Shown: positions 36,401 to 45,380 of the stretch, piece after piece
Position numbering within the stretch: position 1 is the stretch's first letter
Layout of the letters: the number at the start of each line of letters is the position of its first letter
Assembly: GCA_934045905.1 (NCBI GenBank)
Contig: OW203771.1
Coordinates: 3,472,001-3,536,000, forward strand
DNA from: Leuctra nigra
Taxonomy: Eukaryota > Arthropoda > Insecta > Plecoptera > Leuctridae
Direction: 5' to 3'
DNA length: 64,000 nt
Position numbers and translations under genes: made by a program
The notes under the pieces: model-generated
Told to the model about the DNA's origin: nothing
The model's input: only the letters and a program-made list of their open reading frames with translations
The model's database searches: none

Positions 36401-37472
36401 GGGACACCACCGAAAATCCCAACTTGTATGTTTGTAACACAAACGTCTTGATTTTTTATATTATTGTCAAACTTTACCTATAAAAAGATATAAAAAATAT
36501 GAAAAAAGTGATTTTTTTTTATTTTTTTCAAAAAAAATTACGGTATCTATGGAGACACTTTTTTCTTGAAAACAGTTTGATTTAGAATGTTATAAAAAAT
36601 TTCATTCTGTTTAATAAAGTGCATTTGACAAATTTATGTATCGGCGTTATTTTATGATAATAATTGTGGGATTGAAAAATTAATTAACTGAACAAATTTC
36701 TTTTTCAGCTAATTGTACATAATTTCCCATTTTTATAATTTTTGTGTGCATGATACTCTCAAGATATACTATTGGTAATACATAAATTTGTTCATTATTA
36801 TGTTTATAACATACACAAAAAATATTGTGCAAATCCACCAAGTACATTAGATTTTATTTTATTCTCCATTCCGAATAATCTTGAAAAAAAATATTGCTAG
36901 GAAACGGCATTCAAACATTGCCAGTATTTAACCGCAAAATGCGAATGAAAATGTTAAATGTTAAATATTTTTTTCCAGTTCACTTTTTCACAATTTTTTT
37001 TCACTAGCCTTTAATTAGCATAATAAATAATTTAATGACATTAAAAAAATATATATCGGAAAATTAAAATAATAGCACAATTTTCGGTGGTGTCCCTCCT
37101 TAACTCATTTTTTTTAAATGACTCATAGCGTTCTTTCTCTGTGCCCTTCAACTGTCTGATACATGACTTTCATGACAATATAATGTGTCTTATGTCATCT
37201 GATGATCATTTGCTTGGGATGATGCACAGGGTCGGGTCGAAGGCTGCTTCAGCAAGTTCCCCGCCTACGAGACTGGCACGGAGAAGAAGACGAAGAAGGA
37301 GGCGAAGACAGAGGCTGCGAGGACCAAGATCTTCTACCCGGGCATGAGGATCAAGCCGATGCCGACCACCTCCATCGTCAGCCACAACGTCGACTACAGA
37401 GTGAACGCCAAGAACTGGCGCGGCTATCAGCCCACAGTCTACCCAGCTAGGATGCTCAGGACGTATTCCTAA
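12330..37472 (+). CDS. CFAP96: CFAP96 (C4orf47)-like ciliary protein, six coding exons
   Basis: Coding exons by phase and acceptor logic: 12330-12462; 14777-14918; 15701-15756 plus 20963-21016 (one exon split by a transposon); 30890-31079; 33572-33725; 37230-37472. Joined without the insert they give 972 nt, 323 residues; the vertebrate protein is about 310. It starts MAPKKKSYALEKPGW and has the family's N-terminal LERMGLFVEMEY...GDKYISP. Then come GYFTKFIRVFEKEAY, DNFGTFGPMLE, the signature PNFYTNPGKKG, SYPGGYFNKNPFFTD and a basic C-terminus ending ARMLRTYS. CFAP96 is a cilia/flagella and centrosome-associated protein; the exact role in this animal is inference. Donors: GAAG|GTTCGT, ACGC|GTGAGT, GAAG|GTATCA, AGAA|GTAGGT, GTGG|GTGTGT. 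Exons 2 and 4 are tandemly amplified upstream of the functional copy. Whether mature mRNA is still made is the open question. Confidence 0.8.
13174..13307 (+). mobile_element. Helitron-like 3' terminal fragment (copy 3)
   Basis: Ends CATCAACGCATTACACAGGG, then CGTTTTTCTAG and a host T. Its internal part (TGTTTCTATTACACATTTCC, AAAGTCTGTACCAATAGAGC) is repeated almost exactly at 15547-15670. It lies upstream of the exon 2 array in intron 1. Confidence 0.55.
13360..14889 (+). repeat. Exon 2 tandem array: ten copies of a ~154-bp intron/exon unit
   Basis: Units start at 13360, 13514, 13668, 13822, 13976, 14130, 14284, 14438, 14592 and 14741. The first eight steps are exactly 154 bp. The ninth step is 149 bp, and the tenth unit has the same shortened acceptor region. 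Each unit is 41 nt of intron 1 (ACATGTTATTCAAAGAGATT to the acceptor CTCCAG) plus the first 113 nt of exon 2 (ATGAAGGACC... to GCCTACACG). Only the tenth copy runs on into GATATGTTGAAGAAGG and the real donor. Copies are near identical, differing at a few sites (GATGG/GGTGG/GATGC; GGGTTTTG/GTGTTTTG). The unit is not a multiple of 3, so the array cannot be read as a repeated protein. Confidence 0.95.
14777..14918 (+). CDS. CFAP96: CFAP96-like exon 2 (functional last copy)
   Basis: Acceptor AG at 14775-14776 (TGTGCTCCAG). The exon encodes AMKDQRMKGRQMYPGVPPSK, then PDGYFTKFIRVFEKEAYTDM and LKKERQDA, with donor GT at 14919-14920 (GTGAGT). Phases fit exon 1 and exon 3. The upstream nine copies have the acceptor but lack the donor. 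Confidence 0.85.
15547..15670 (+). mobile_element. Helitron-like 3' terminal fragment (copy 4)
   Basis: Shares the segment CACTGTTTCTATTACACATT through AACGCATATCAAATC with copy 3 and ends GAGTTTTTCTAG before T. It lies only 30 bp upstream of the exon 3 acceptor, so introns 1 and 2 carry the same element close to their 3' ends. Confidence 0.5.
15701..15756 (+). CDS. CFAP96: CFAP96-like exon 3, left part (interrupted)
   Basis: The acceptor TTGACTTCAG precedes AATGGCGGCAATGAAGC. The exon encodes MAAMKLNKKTPFVPTGPT and then meets the transposon tip. Joined to 20963-21016 with one GA removed, the frame is kept and reads PTGPT-KKHSCPGDNFGTF, which aligns to the family without a gap. Confidence 0.75.
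15757..20960. mobile_element. 5.2-kb TIR transposon inserted in CFAP96-like exon 3
   Basis: The ends are perfect inverted repeats CCCTACAAACACTGGG (15757-15772) and CCCAGTGTTTGTAGGG (20945-20960), flanked by the 2-bp direct repeat GA (15755-15756, 20961-20962). Both ends hold GC-rich subterminal repeats of the types GGGACGGCCC, GCGCGGGC and CCGCCCGGG (15765-15960 and 20690-20945), while the 4.7-kb middle is AT-rich. The related element at 52268-53385 shares the tip CCCnnCAAACACTGGG. No transposase was recognised; weak exon-like segments are listed separately. The superfamily is not clear: short TSD and subterminal repeats resemble CMC-type elements, but the tip does not match a class I know. 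Confidence 0.8.
17627..17825 (+). CDS. Possible coding exon inside the exon 3 transposon
   Basis: Open between a pyrimidine-rich acceptor (ACTTTTTGTAG) and a good donor (CTGATG|GTAAGC). It reads NLPCSYSRVDLIAYLLQLKS..., continuing to VMIQNSLM. A second candidate exon ends near 18764 with TGCCAG|GTAGTA and reads KNCANISVSEVKSELCLVDK. This suggests a multi-exon element gene, but no domain is recognised. Confidence 0.25.
20963..21016 (+). CDS. CFAP96: CFAP96-like exon 3, right part
   Basis: Reads KKHSCPGDNFGTFGPMLE and ends in phase 1 at GAAG|GTATCA. The frame upstream of the GA duplication contains TAG inside the transposon tip, so this part is coding only after removal or splicing of the element. 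Confidence 0.72.
21355..21490. repeat. Low-complexity ATATTTCAATATATCGAT repeat
   Basis: Irregular tandem repetition of ATATTTC, AATATATCGAT and TATATTTC blocks within intron 3. Confidence 0.85.
21985..30960 (+). repeat. Exon 4 tandem array: 67 copies of a 134-bp intron/exon unit
   Basis: The first unit begins TGCTGCATCTGACC at 21985 and the last at 30831. The distance of 8846 bp is 66 periods of 134 plus 2; two copies (near 23781 and 29678) carry one extra base (TGTGTCCAG). Each unit is 59 nt of intron 3 end (pyrimidine-rich, ending CTGTGCCAG or CTGTACCAG) plus 71 nt of exon 4 (CCATGAGCCC... to AACCCGGGC) plus a 4-nt joint TTGA. Variant sites include GTGCCAG/GTACCAG, GGCGCTG/CGCCCTG, GTGAAG/GTAAAG, CTGCC/CCGCC and AAGCCC/AAACCC. 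The array is 9 kb and otherwise almost uniform. Minus-strand open frames of 75 codons recur every unit as an artefact. Confidence 0.96.
30890..31079 (+). CDS. CFAP96: CFAP96-like exon 4 (functional last copy)
   Basis: Acceptor AG at 30888-30889 (CTGTACCAG). It reads AMSPALVKKPPHAKEKPNFY, then the family signature TNPGKKGGPGYIDITLSK, and on to ARKAFLEDKK. The donor is AGAA|GTAGGT at 31080, in phase 2. Read without splicing the frame meets TAG at 31081-31083, so the donor choice matters; splicing gives KKK-NLGKPFL with exon 5. Confidence 0.83.
31122..31410 (+). repeat. SINE-like repeat, copy A
   Basis: Shares GACCTCCCTCCACCTGTTAT, CAGTCTCTCGACGGC, GTCCTTCGGATG, CCTTGGTATCTTTCGTCAGG and AGTAGGCTA with 42430-42860. 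The two begin to diverge outside these blocks. Non-coding; about 280 bp. Confidence 0.6.
32015..33351 (-). mobile_element. Helitron/Helentron-like element (copy 5)
   Basis: Left end CTAGACAAACGCTCTGTGTA preceded by A; right end GACGCTCGCTTCGCTCGCTC then A. At 1.34 kb it is the longest copy here. The interior repeats CAAAGTTTTGAGTTGATCG and CAAAATGTCAACTCGATCG-type phrases about every 150-300 bp. Confidence 0.62.
33572..33725 (+). CDS. CFAP96: CFAP96-like exon 5
   Basis: The acceptor TTTCACCAG precedes GAATTTAGGC. It reads NLGKPFLTTSYPGGYFNKNP, then FFTDKPGPVYKVPKRDAMGR and GKWIPPAPTKW, ending on a codon boundary before GTGTGT. The YPGGYFNKNPFF core matches the family's YFDTNPYF element. Confidence 0.83.
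33905..34006. repeat. TTTA microsatellite
   Basis: Imperfect run of ATTT/TTTA units (TATTTATTTATTTTATTTAT type) in intron 5. Confidence 0.9.
34075..34400. repeat. Repeat R, first copy (contains an inverted repeat)
   Basis: ATCGACCAACATCTGCTACC (34081) reappears inverted near 34260-34295. The block also matches 35785-35985 in direct orientation (CATCTG.CACCATTTGT; GGTAACGGGATCGTAT). It is probably an old transposon end. Confidence 0.5.
34548..34920 (-). mobile_element. Helitron-like fragment (copy 6), cut off by copy 7
   Basis: Starts CTAGGAAAACGCTCCGTGAA, then ACGCGTTGATGAGCGAGCAC. It carries the GGAATGAATCCAACGTTTTC block shared with copy 2 and stops where the next copy's CTAG begins at 34921. 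Confidence 0.5.
34921..35733 (-). mobile_element. Helitron/Helentron-like element (copy 7)
   Basis: CTAGGAAAACGCTCAGTGTA at the left; GACGCTCGCTACGCTCGCTC then A at the right. The interior has two rounds of TTTTCATTTTTCAGCCTATC, then AACCAAT(G/T)AATGGATTT, then CAAAATTTCAG.T.GATC. Confidence 0.62.
35785..35985. repeat. Repeat R, second copy
   Basis: Direct copy of parts of 34075-34400 (ATCGACCCACATCTGGCACC; GAGGTAACGGGATCGTATTT). The two copies flank Helitron-like copies 6 and 7. Confidence 0.5.
36394..37103. mobile_element. TTAA-flanked TIR element (GGAGGGACACCACCGAAAA)
   Basis: TTAA at 36394-36397 and 37100-37103 encloses a 702-bp body with perfect 19-bp inverted ends GGAGGGACACCACCGAAAA / TTTTCGGTGGTGTCCCTCC. 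TTAA target duplication is typical of piggyBac and Kolobok superfamilies. No transposase. It lies in intron 5 of the CFAP96-like gene. Confidence 0.8.
37230..37472 (+). CDS. CFAP96: CFAP96-like exon 6 (C-terminus)
   Basis: The acceptor GATGCACAG precedes GGTCGGGTCGAAGGC. It reads GRVEGCFSKFPAYETGTEKK and TKIFYPGMRIKPMPTTSIVS, ending YPARMLRTYS with TAA at 37470-37472. It corresponds to the family's C-terminal G.F..FP.Y and FHPPG...RP..S blocks. Confidence 0.83.
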   Translation, partial: GRVEGCFSKFPAYETGTEKKTKKEAKTEAARTKIFYPGMRIKPMPTTSIVSHNVDYRVNAKNWRGYQPTVYPARMLRTYS

Positions 37473-37497
37473 GAGCCGACACTGCAGATCGAAACTA

Positions 37498-37503
37498 AAT
37501 AAA
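37498..37503 (+). terminator. Polyadenylation signal of the CFAP96-like gene
   Basis: AATAAA begins 26 bp after the stop codon (GAAACTAAATAAACATAC). Confidence 0.65.
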
Positions 37504-38079
37504 CATACTTTCAGATTTGAATGAAAGAAACAAGTACCTGCTGGTATTTTCGTTCAATTTAGGATGAATTGAATTTGTTTGAATGTTTAAAGCTGAATGG
37601 TAGACGGGAAGATCATACAAGGCCAATACACTCGGTACACATTTAAGCTGGGGCTGTCAATAAGCATAGGACTTATAGGGAGTAATCTATTAACCCCCCC
37701 CCGCCCCCCCACACACACACAAGAAAAAGTGGTCAACGTGAACTAATTCTTCAGATAAATCACTTCAAAGTTACAGTTTTTCTTTCAATTTCAACATTGC
37801 GATTTCAATTTTGGGGATGTCTTTAGTGGATTGTATAAGAATGTGCTTTTTGGGAATAAGGAATTTCCCTATGATGCATAGGAAATTACGCAAAATTCAA
37901 TGACCATGGAAGCATTCATGCTACTTATTTATTGTAAGTATTTTCCTATTATATAATCAATGTATCCATAGCACGGATCCATAGTGTAGGTATACAAATA
38001 AAAATATAATTTAATTAAATTTATCAATTAATATACAATAAAAAGAGCAAGGATACTCTGAAATTTCAAATTTTTCCCG

Positions 38080-38215
38080 TTTATAATTAAAAAAATATAT
38101 AATAATATAATTAAAAATATAATATAAATATAATTAAAAATATAATATAAATATAATTGAAAATATAATTAAAATATAATTAAAAATAAAATATAAATAT
38201 AATTAAAAATATAAA
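38080..38215. repeat. AATATAATTAAAAATATAAT low-complexity repeat
   Basis: Irregular tandem array of AATATAATTAAA and AATATAAAT blocks. Confidence 0.85.
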
Positions 38216-38317
38216 GCAACATAAATATTGCAATAATTATTAATTAGCGATATTAGGTAAGCGTCAAGGTGACCACTCACGTTACAAAATGGCAGGTGAC
38301 TACCGGCGGGTTAACAA

Positions 38318-38745
38318 AAAAAGTGATTATTTGTGTTTTTTGTGTTGAAAAGTGATTAATACGGATGAGTAGTGAGTTTGACCTTGAAGAGTTTTTTGAT
38401 CGATTTTTATCAATATCTTTTACCAATGTAATTAATTGTAATAAAACAAGGCTTTGTACGAGTATTCAGAACAGTTCAATGAAAATAATTTCATAGCTGG
38501 AGTTGTTTATTATTTTTATTTTGTCCTACAGATGTTTAGTGCCTAAAAATTAGTAAAAATATGGCACTTAACATCTGTAAGACAAAATAAAATAACCCAT
38601 TCCAAACTATCAAATTAATTTTATTAATCTGTTCTGAAAACTCGTACAAAGCCTTATTTTATTAACAATTGCATTAGTAAAAGATATTGATAAAAATCTG
38701 TTAAAATTCTCTTTAAGGCCACGCTCACTCCCCAGCCGTCTTAAC
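38318..38745. mobile_element. Foldback element, copy 1
   Basis: Two long arms in inverse orientation around a centre near 38550. The left arm has GAAGAGTTTTTTGATCGATT, TATCAATATCTTTTACCAAT, AACAAGGCTTTGTACGAGT and ACAGATGTTTAGTGCC. The right arm has their reverse complements. A second copy with a truncated left arm is at 47285-47600. It lies directly 3' of the last exon of the leftmost immunoglobulin-type gene. Confidence 0.7.
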
Positions 38746-39108
38746 TATTAGTACACTAATGGTTGTTGAGTAGATATGTGGTTGACATGGTGGACAATGA
38801 AGTCTATCGGCCGCTGTACCCCACGTCATCATACACGTTGTCGTCCGGTTGGCAGGAGGTGGTAGACGTGATGGACATGCCCAGAGTCTCCGTGAATGTT
38901 GGACGAGGAGCTGCAAGAACATGTCACATCAATATAGAAGCTCTCTACACATCAAGTATAACACGGAGCACACTATTAACTTGACACTCCGCTTTTCGAT
39001 CTTGACAGAATAGCAGTCAAGTAAGATCACGTGACAGCTGTCAGCCAATACGATAGAGCATTCGTTAAGCTACTGCGCAACTCATAAGATGGTGTGCTCG
39101 TGTTTTAA

Positions 39109-39589
39109 GGAGGGATAAGTAATATAATCACGGTCTTCTGGAAATTTCCACAAATTTGCAAAGAATTTCGAATTTCTAGAAGACCGTTTTACCATGGCAA
39201 CACAATTTTACATGTAAAACTGCTCTTTTCAGATGGAAAAACGTAAAAATAAAGCAGTATAACCATCATATCTCAGTAAAACATCCACGAAGGTACTCAT
39301 TTAAAAATGTTATAATAAAATATTGCATCTGATACATGCTATAGTAGTTTTCAAAAAATTCTATACGTGGGAAAGCAGCCAAATAAGCATTTAAAAATAT
39401 CAGCATGACTTTTTCCGTATGGTCGCAATGTTAAACTGAGAAAAAAGCTGTAACTTGAAGCAATATATCTCGAAAATTAGTTCACGTTGACCACTTTTTC
39501 TCGCCATATTATGATGCAGAACATAAAAATTTATTTATATGCGAAATTTGAACGATTTCTATACATAAGTGAAATTCGGAGATCCCTCC
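39109..39589. mobile_element. TTAA-flanked TIR element (GGAGGGAT)
   Basis: TTAA at 39105-39108 and 39590-39593; the tips GGAGGGATAAG and its counterpart GGAGATCCCTCC are inverted. The tip GGAGGGA is shared with 36398-37099, so they may be related. The interior CAAATTTGCAAAGAATTTCG and TATATCTCGAAAATTAGTTC are non-coding. It lies in the last intron of IgSF gene 1. Confidence 0.65.
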
Positions 39590-39902
39590 TTAAATCAGTC
39601 GGTGCATGAGATTTCATGAGTATTCGCCAGAATATTTTTATGGACAGAAAAAATATAAATCCCAGTCCACACTAGAAACTTGGTTGATCAACTTGGTTCT
39701 GCTTATGGCGGAGTTACTTTTTCGTCACCAAAGTGACTCGCGCACGAGCAGAACCAAGATGATTATCAAAAAGTTGCTAGTCTAAATCGGCCTTTAGATC
39801 GCACCATCATAAGTCAGTCCAAGCGATCTCCTTGTACATTTCTAGTAGGTGACCTTACATTTCAATGATAATAACAAGCTTTTGATTGCCACGGAGCATG
39901 AC

Positions 39903-40029
39903 CAGGGGTGACATAAAATAAGAACTACCTTGTCACGGTGACAAGCTTCTCATTTCAATGTTATTCGCGGCCTTTTAGGGTCTTGTCACCGTGATAAGTA
40001 AGTTATCATTTTATGTAATCCCACCCCTG
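39903..40029. mobile_element. Small palindromic MITE
   Basis: CAGGGGTGACATAAAATAAG at the left and TTTTATGTAATCCCACCCCTG at the right are inverted. An inner pair CTTGTCACGGTGACAAGCTT / GTCTTGTCACCGTGATAAG also folds. Confidence 0.6.
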
Positions 40030-42429
40030 CAGTCATTCAGATTTGTTCACCTGTAATTTCTTAACATTGAAACGGAGAGGATCTTTTGAATAAGAATCCC
40101 TTCCGAATTTTAACTAATTCTTTGGAAAGCTAGTTTACTTCTAACGTGAAATGTTTAATTGCGTGAGCTCTTATGTATACAAACCTCTGTGACAGCAACC
40201 TCCATATAGGCGTATGATGAAGTACAGGATCCCAGATAGAACAATCACAAACCACGCTATGTTAGAGCCAACCAGCCATGGGATGTAATCGACAGTTGAC
40301 AGTTCTGCAGATGAACTGTTGCGAGCATCTGTCAAACAAGAGGTTTAATTGAGGGGTCGCATGTCACGTTGCCCACATCGTTTGGCCGTCGTATCAAATA
40401 TGGCCGATATTATTTTAAATGGGCGCCAAGGATTAGCGGTGAGCAAATCAAGAATTATGATGTTATATTCGAGTTCCCCATGATTGACTTAGTAGGAAAG
40501 AATATGTTTTTGCATGCCATATTTACGTCGTATTTAGCACAATACATAAAATATTCGCAATTTTATAAAATGGCTGCCACGGGTGACATGGGCAATATCT
40601 GAGGTGCCTCCCGGTCTTTTAATGAATGGTTGGGTATCTAGCATGTGTGGTAAAAATTTGGTGCTTTTATACCAAAGTGCACAATCATTTCACATCCCGC
40701 CGGGTCTATAACTGAGACATTTGATAAAAAAACTCTCCTATTACAATGCAACGAAGTGGGACAACTAGGCATTTAATTCGGTTTAGAATCATTATGGAAG
40801 GAATAACAAAGGCTTCTTGCCAGGACTTGAAGTAAACACACCACAAAACGCATGAATTGCTATGCGCGCATAAACTAGCTAACTACCACACGTTGGTTTA
40901 TCGACGCGGCCCTCAATTAAAACCTGTTGCTTCCACACCTGCATGCACGAGAAATGATTCTCTATTTTGTAACTGCTGGAAGTGAGTGCACAGAAAATTC
41001 AGTATTTATCAACATTTCGTTAACACAAACAGCATCGAGCCCAGTACACAAGACGCATCCATTTCAAACATTGGATGTGGCATTGAATTTTAGAATATTA
41101 ACATCGCACGTATCCTTTGCGTCGATGGGAACTTGCCATTAGCAATTGGAATACATGTTCGAAATATCAGTAATAGGTACAGTTAGTTTTTAAGCATCCC
41201 GTATAGATAGCCACGTTTTTACACACTTTATTTGTTAAGCAAATTAAACTTTACCTCCTATCATTGATGCTATTGTTGTTCTTGTCGATTCTATCGTCGT
41301 TGTTGTTGCTATTGTTGTTGTTGTTGATTTTGTCGTCGGCCGGGCTGAGGAAGATGTAGTTCTTCTAAGGTATATCGTCGCCCAGCTTCGTAAAGGGGTT
41401 TTCAATCCAATATGCGAGGCTTCACAAGTCAACGTCTTCCCGTCATCCTCAGCTCTAACTTGCCGTCTCAATGTCTGCGACCTTCCAGTGGAATCCCAGC
41501 TCCAGATCCAGCGACCATCCTGGACCTCTCTTACGTCATCACCTCGTAGCAAATCATCTCCAAGATACCAAGTTATATTCGCTTGAGGCCGGGATTCCGA
41601 GACACTGCAAGTTGCTTCCAGTATTTCACCCACTCTATAGAAACTCCCTGATAAAGCCAATCTTGGTTGTGACGTTGGCGCTTCTGAAACAATCATGGAA
41701 GTGTTATGACTGAGGTATGTTTCAGTTTATTTTCAACTACATGTGTAGATGCATTTGTTCTGCAAACCAGGATGCTCTCTCTCATGTATGCTCTCATCAT
41801 TATATCCATTAGGGAAGATATTTTTAGAGATCATACTTTATGTCGTTTCTAAATGTAAGTCCCGCCTATTTTAATAACCTCCGTACTCTGAGCTACAGGT
41901 GCCTCCTTCACATACACATGCGTTTATTATGTTTTCATTGTACAAATGGAATTTAAGATAGATGTAAGTTGTATTAATTATTTCATGTGTATCATTTCCG
42001 TTTTCTTACTTATCGCTATTACAGTCGTCCCCTTGTAGTCCTTCCCATCTTTGCACCATGTCATCCCTCTGTGTCTCTCCGTTACTTGGACGGATATCCT
42101 GCAGTTACTTCGTGTGTCGTTTCACTTAATGACCGTCCCCACCGAGTTGAAGAAGTTGCAGGCATTAGATAACGGAGTCGAACAAGTTACGCTGACGTAT
42201 GTATGGGGCGAAGCCAACACAAATTCCTCGGGTTGGATGAGGAGGTCTGTAGTAGGAACTGACATCGAGAAAACAAATTAATAAACAATAAATGGCTCTG
42301 AAACTAATGTTAACAAATATTATTTCACAACTCCATGATTTTATGTTAAGGGTTGCTATAATGGCACTGGATAAATGAGTATGATTATGATTGGGAGATT
42401 ATAATGAAGAATAGGTAAGGATGGACGGT

Positions 42430-42860
42430 GGGAAAGAGGTGGTCGAGAGATACTGGGGTGTTTGGGGTTAGTGTGACGACCTCCCTCCACCTGTTATCAG
42501 TCTCTCGACGGCACGGGTAGTGGAGGCCCGTTCTGTTAATGTCAGTCCTTCGGATGACACTTTAAGGCCGATGCACAATTGACGCAGACGGACGACGAGG
42601 ACGGACAACGGAGACGAATACGATGTTGAGGTATGACATCTGCGTCGTCCGTCCGACCCAAATTGTGAACAGCAGAGTGAATATGTCATACCTAAACATC
42701 GTATCCGTCTCCTTCGTCCGTCCGCGTCGTCCGTCTGCGTCAATTGTGCATCGGGCTTAAGCCGTCGGCCCCTTGGTATCTTTCGTCAGGAGTAGGCTAA
42801 ATGCCGGTACAGCTCCTCCCTCCTTTACATTACATACTTACTCACTAGTGGAGCCTCGGC
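42430..42860 (+). repeat. SINE-like repeat, copy B (interrupted)
   Basis: Homologous to 31122-31410 but split at TTAAG by a 190-bp MITE (42567-42756). Both halves are recognisable: GACCTCCCTCCACCTGTTAT on the left, CCTTGGTATCTTTCGTCAGG on the right. Confidence 0.65.
42567..42756. mobile_element. MITE nested in SINE-like copy B
   Basis: Inverted ends CCGATGCACAATTGACGCAG (continuing ACGGACGACG) and the matching right end finishing CAATTGTGCATCGGGC. It is flanked by the direct repeat TTAAG (42562-42566, 42757-42761). The uninterrupted copy A supplies the empty site (ACGTTAAGCCGT). The tip is related to the MITE at 9973-10457. Confidence 0.85.
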
Positions 42861-43307
42861 TCTGTTGAAAATATAGAATTAATACAGAAGTAGGTGCAAC
42901 AGTCAGACTCGTACCTGTTGCATTCTGTCCAACGTATAGAGTCATGAAGCGATATGTCCACTCTTGCGCGACAGCACGGACTCTACAGACGACGGAATAG
43001 AGTTCGTCGTAAAGCCTTCCCTGCACTGACATTCCACATCTTCCTTGGGAGAGATCCGTGTTGAAGTTCCTCACACTTACGCGGTCCGTATTACCAATCA
43101 TCCACGTCATACTCAAGTTGCTGCGGTCAGTTATGATCTCCAATATGTTGTTGTAAAGATTCCACACCAAGAATTGACATTTTTCGATAGCTGCGTCCGT
43201 GTTGCAGTAAAAGTCGGCTACCGATGCGTTATTTTGTTTCACAAACTGATGTTTTGAACTTTCAATGATATTAACAGATTGGAGATCTGAAAAGAGTATT
43301 AGAATTA

Positions 43308-44098
43308 CTAGGAAAACGCTCAGTGTGACGCGTTGATGAGCGAGCACGGGTACGTGCAAATACTCGAACCGGAAATGCGTACACAACGCAAAGAAAACAT
43401 ATACATCCATATTTAATTGAAATATGATCACTCAATCAATAAAAAAGTATATTATGCTTTTCATCGATACTTGAAAATAGCATCTAAGCACCCTGGTAGA
43501 TATAGCAAATCAGATTCAATTCAAGTGGCACTGGAAAACATTACTTTCGATACTTCATTACTGACAGATATTAAAAATGTCAATAAGTTCATACGTTCTT
43601 AACTGATTGGGATGAAATTTTGTAAAATAAGAGACAATGTTGGTCTTAATGATCATGCAAAATATGAGTTTGATCTGAATTATCGAAGACCGTTTTCATG
43701 TTTCAGCCTATCAGGAGATATTTATTAACATTTTAACCAATTAATGGATTTCAAATATAATTAGGACCTGCAAACAGATAAGGTTGGGTTTACATGTGTG
43801 CAAAATTCCAGCTCGATCGAAGAAAAACTCTGACCTGTATAGCCAAAATATGAGTTTGATCAGAATTATCGAAGACCGTTTTAATTTTTCAGCCTATCAG
43901 GAGATATTTATTTAAATTTTAACCAATGAATGGATTTAAAAAAAATTAGGGTCTGCAAACAGAGAAGGTTGGTTTTACATGTGTGCAAAATTTCAGATCG
44001 ATCGCTGAAACAGTGCAACCTGTGTATCGGCTATTAACAGAAAAAAAAACAGGTCCGTGCCAAAAGAGCCAGAAGGAGATGTTCGCTTCGCTCGCTCA
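43308..44098 (-). mobile_element. Helitron/Helentron-like element (copy 8)
   Basis: CTAGGAAAACGCTCAGTGTG to GTTCGCTTCGCTCGCTC then A. Inserted 21 bp before the acceptor of IgSF gene 1 domain 1, so it nearly abuts that splice site. Confidence 0.62.
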
Positions 44099-44267
44099 AC
44101 CACCTCATCCTTTCCATGAAAGGTAGAGTTAGGTATACTAAGATAAGATACTTTATCCAACTACTATTAACTATAGTAATATACATTTGGCAGAGAGGAG
44201 GGGCGGGGGTGGAGGGCAGTTTATCTTGTTGTACTTTGCGTTTCGTACCTTGATTTCGGTGTAATAA

Positions 44268-44425
44268 GAAACCCCATAAAAACACTCCATGTAAAAATAT
44301 CAGCCAAGTCTTTTCAACTATAAAAAATAGAAGAAATCTAAAAATTCAGCACTGAAAAGTGTTGACTAGTGATATCAAAAAATGGGCCAAGTCAAAACTT
44401 AATTTTAAAAACCAAAATATACTTA
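44268..44425. mobile_element. Half copy of the 58.2-58.6 kb foldback element
   Basis: Shares AACCCCATAAAAACACTCC, CAGCCAAGTCTTTTCAACT and AAAATTCAGCACTGAAAAGT with 58208-58580, single arm only. Confidence 0.6.
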
Positions 44426-44483
44426 GCGCATCGTGCATTTACCTAGAGAGTTAGACGTATAGGCCAGATGTGACATGTACATA

Positions 44484-45380
44484 CTATAGGAAAACGCTCT
44501 GAGTAACGCGTTGATGAGCGAGCACGGATACGCGCAACACCTCGAACCGAAATTATGTTTATCGAAAATGTCCTTAAAAGCCAATAATTCTTGAATTTCG
44601 TCACAGACTTGTATGAAAATCTCCAACAATTCCTAAAATATTCGTCCCAATAACCACGCAAAGTTTTAAGTTGATCGATTGAACCTTTATGATTGAACGA
44701 TTCCTTGTTAATTTCCAAAAATCACAGGATATCGTTCAAAAAATATTGAAACGGTCATATCAGTTTCATAATACGTTTGAAAGTTTCTGCTCTAACAACC
44801 TTGAAGTGAAGATTCGAAGATTCCGTGAAATATGAAATTCGAGAAATATGATAGCCAACACGCAAAATATCCGTTATGTGTCGATAACTTTTGAATTTAA
44901 ACACAGTTTAGTCTGAAAATTGTCAAAAATACAGATAATGTTGGACCCGATGACCATACAAAATTTTAAGTTGATCGGTCAAACGGTTCTGGATTAAATT
45001 TCAAAAAGCACATGAAATATTTTTTAAAATTTTAACCAATGGGAGGATTTGGCTGAAAATTTGTTAAATAAGAGACAATGTTGGTCCTAATGACCATGCA
45101 AAATATAAGGTCGATCACATTTGTCGAAGTCCATTTTCATTTTTCAGCCTATCAGGAGATGTTTATTTAAATTTCAACCAATGAATGGATTTCAAAAAAA
45201 TTAGGGTCTGCAAACAGAGAAGGTTGGTTTTACATGTGTGCAAAATTTCAGATCGATCGGTGAAACGGTGCGACCTGTGTATCGGCTATTAGCAGCCAAA
45301 AACAAAAACAAAAACAAAAAAAAAAAAAACAGAGGTCCGTGCCAAAAGAGCCAAAAGGAGACGCTCGCTTCGCTCGCTCA
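44484..45380 (-). mobile_element. Helitron/Helentron-like element (copy 9)
   Basis: Starts CTATAGGAAAACGCTCTGAG (a variant CTAG tip) and ends GACGCTCGCTTCGCTCGCTC then A. The body is very close to copy 5. Confidence 0.6.

Noticed and set aside
40369..40602. 77-codon plus-strand frame
   Set aside because: No recognised motif, lies in an intron of IgSF gene 1 and shows no codon signature.
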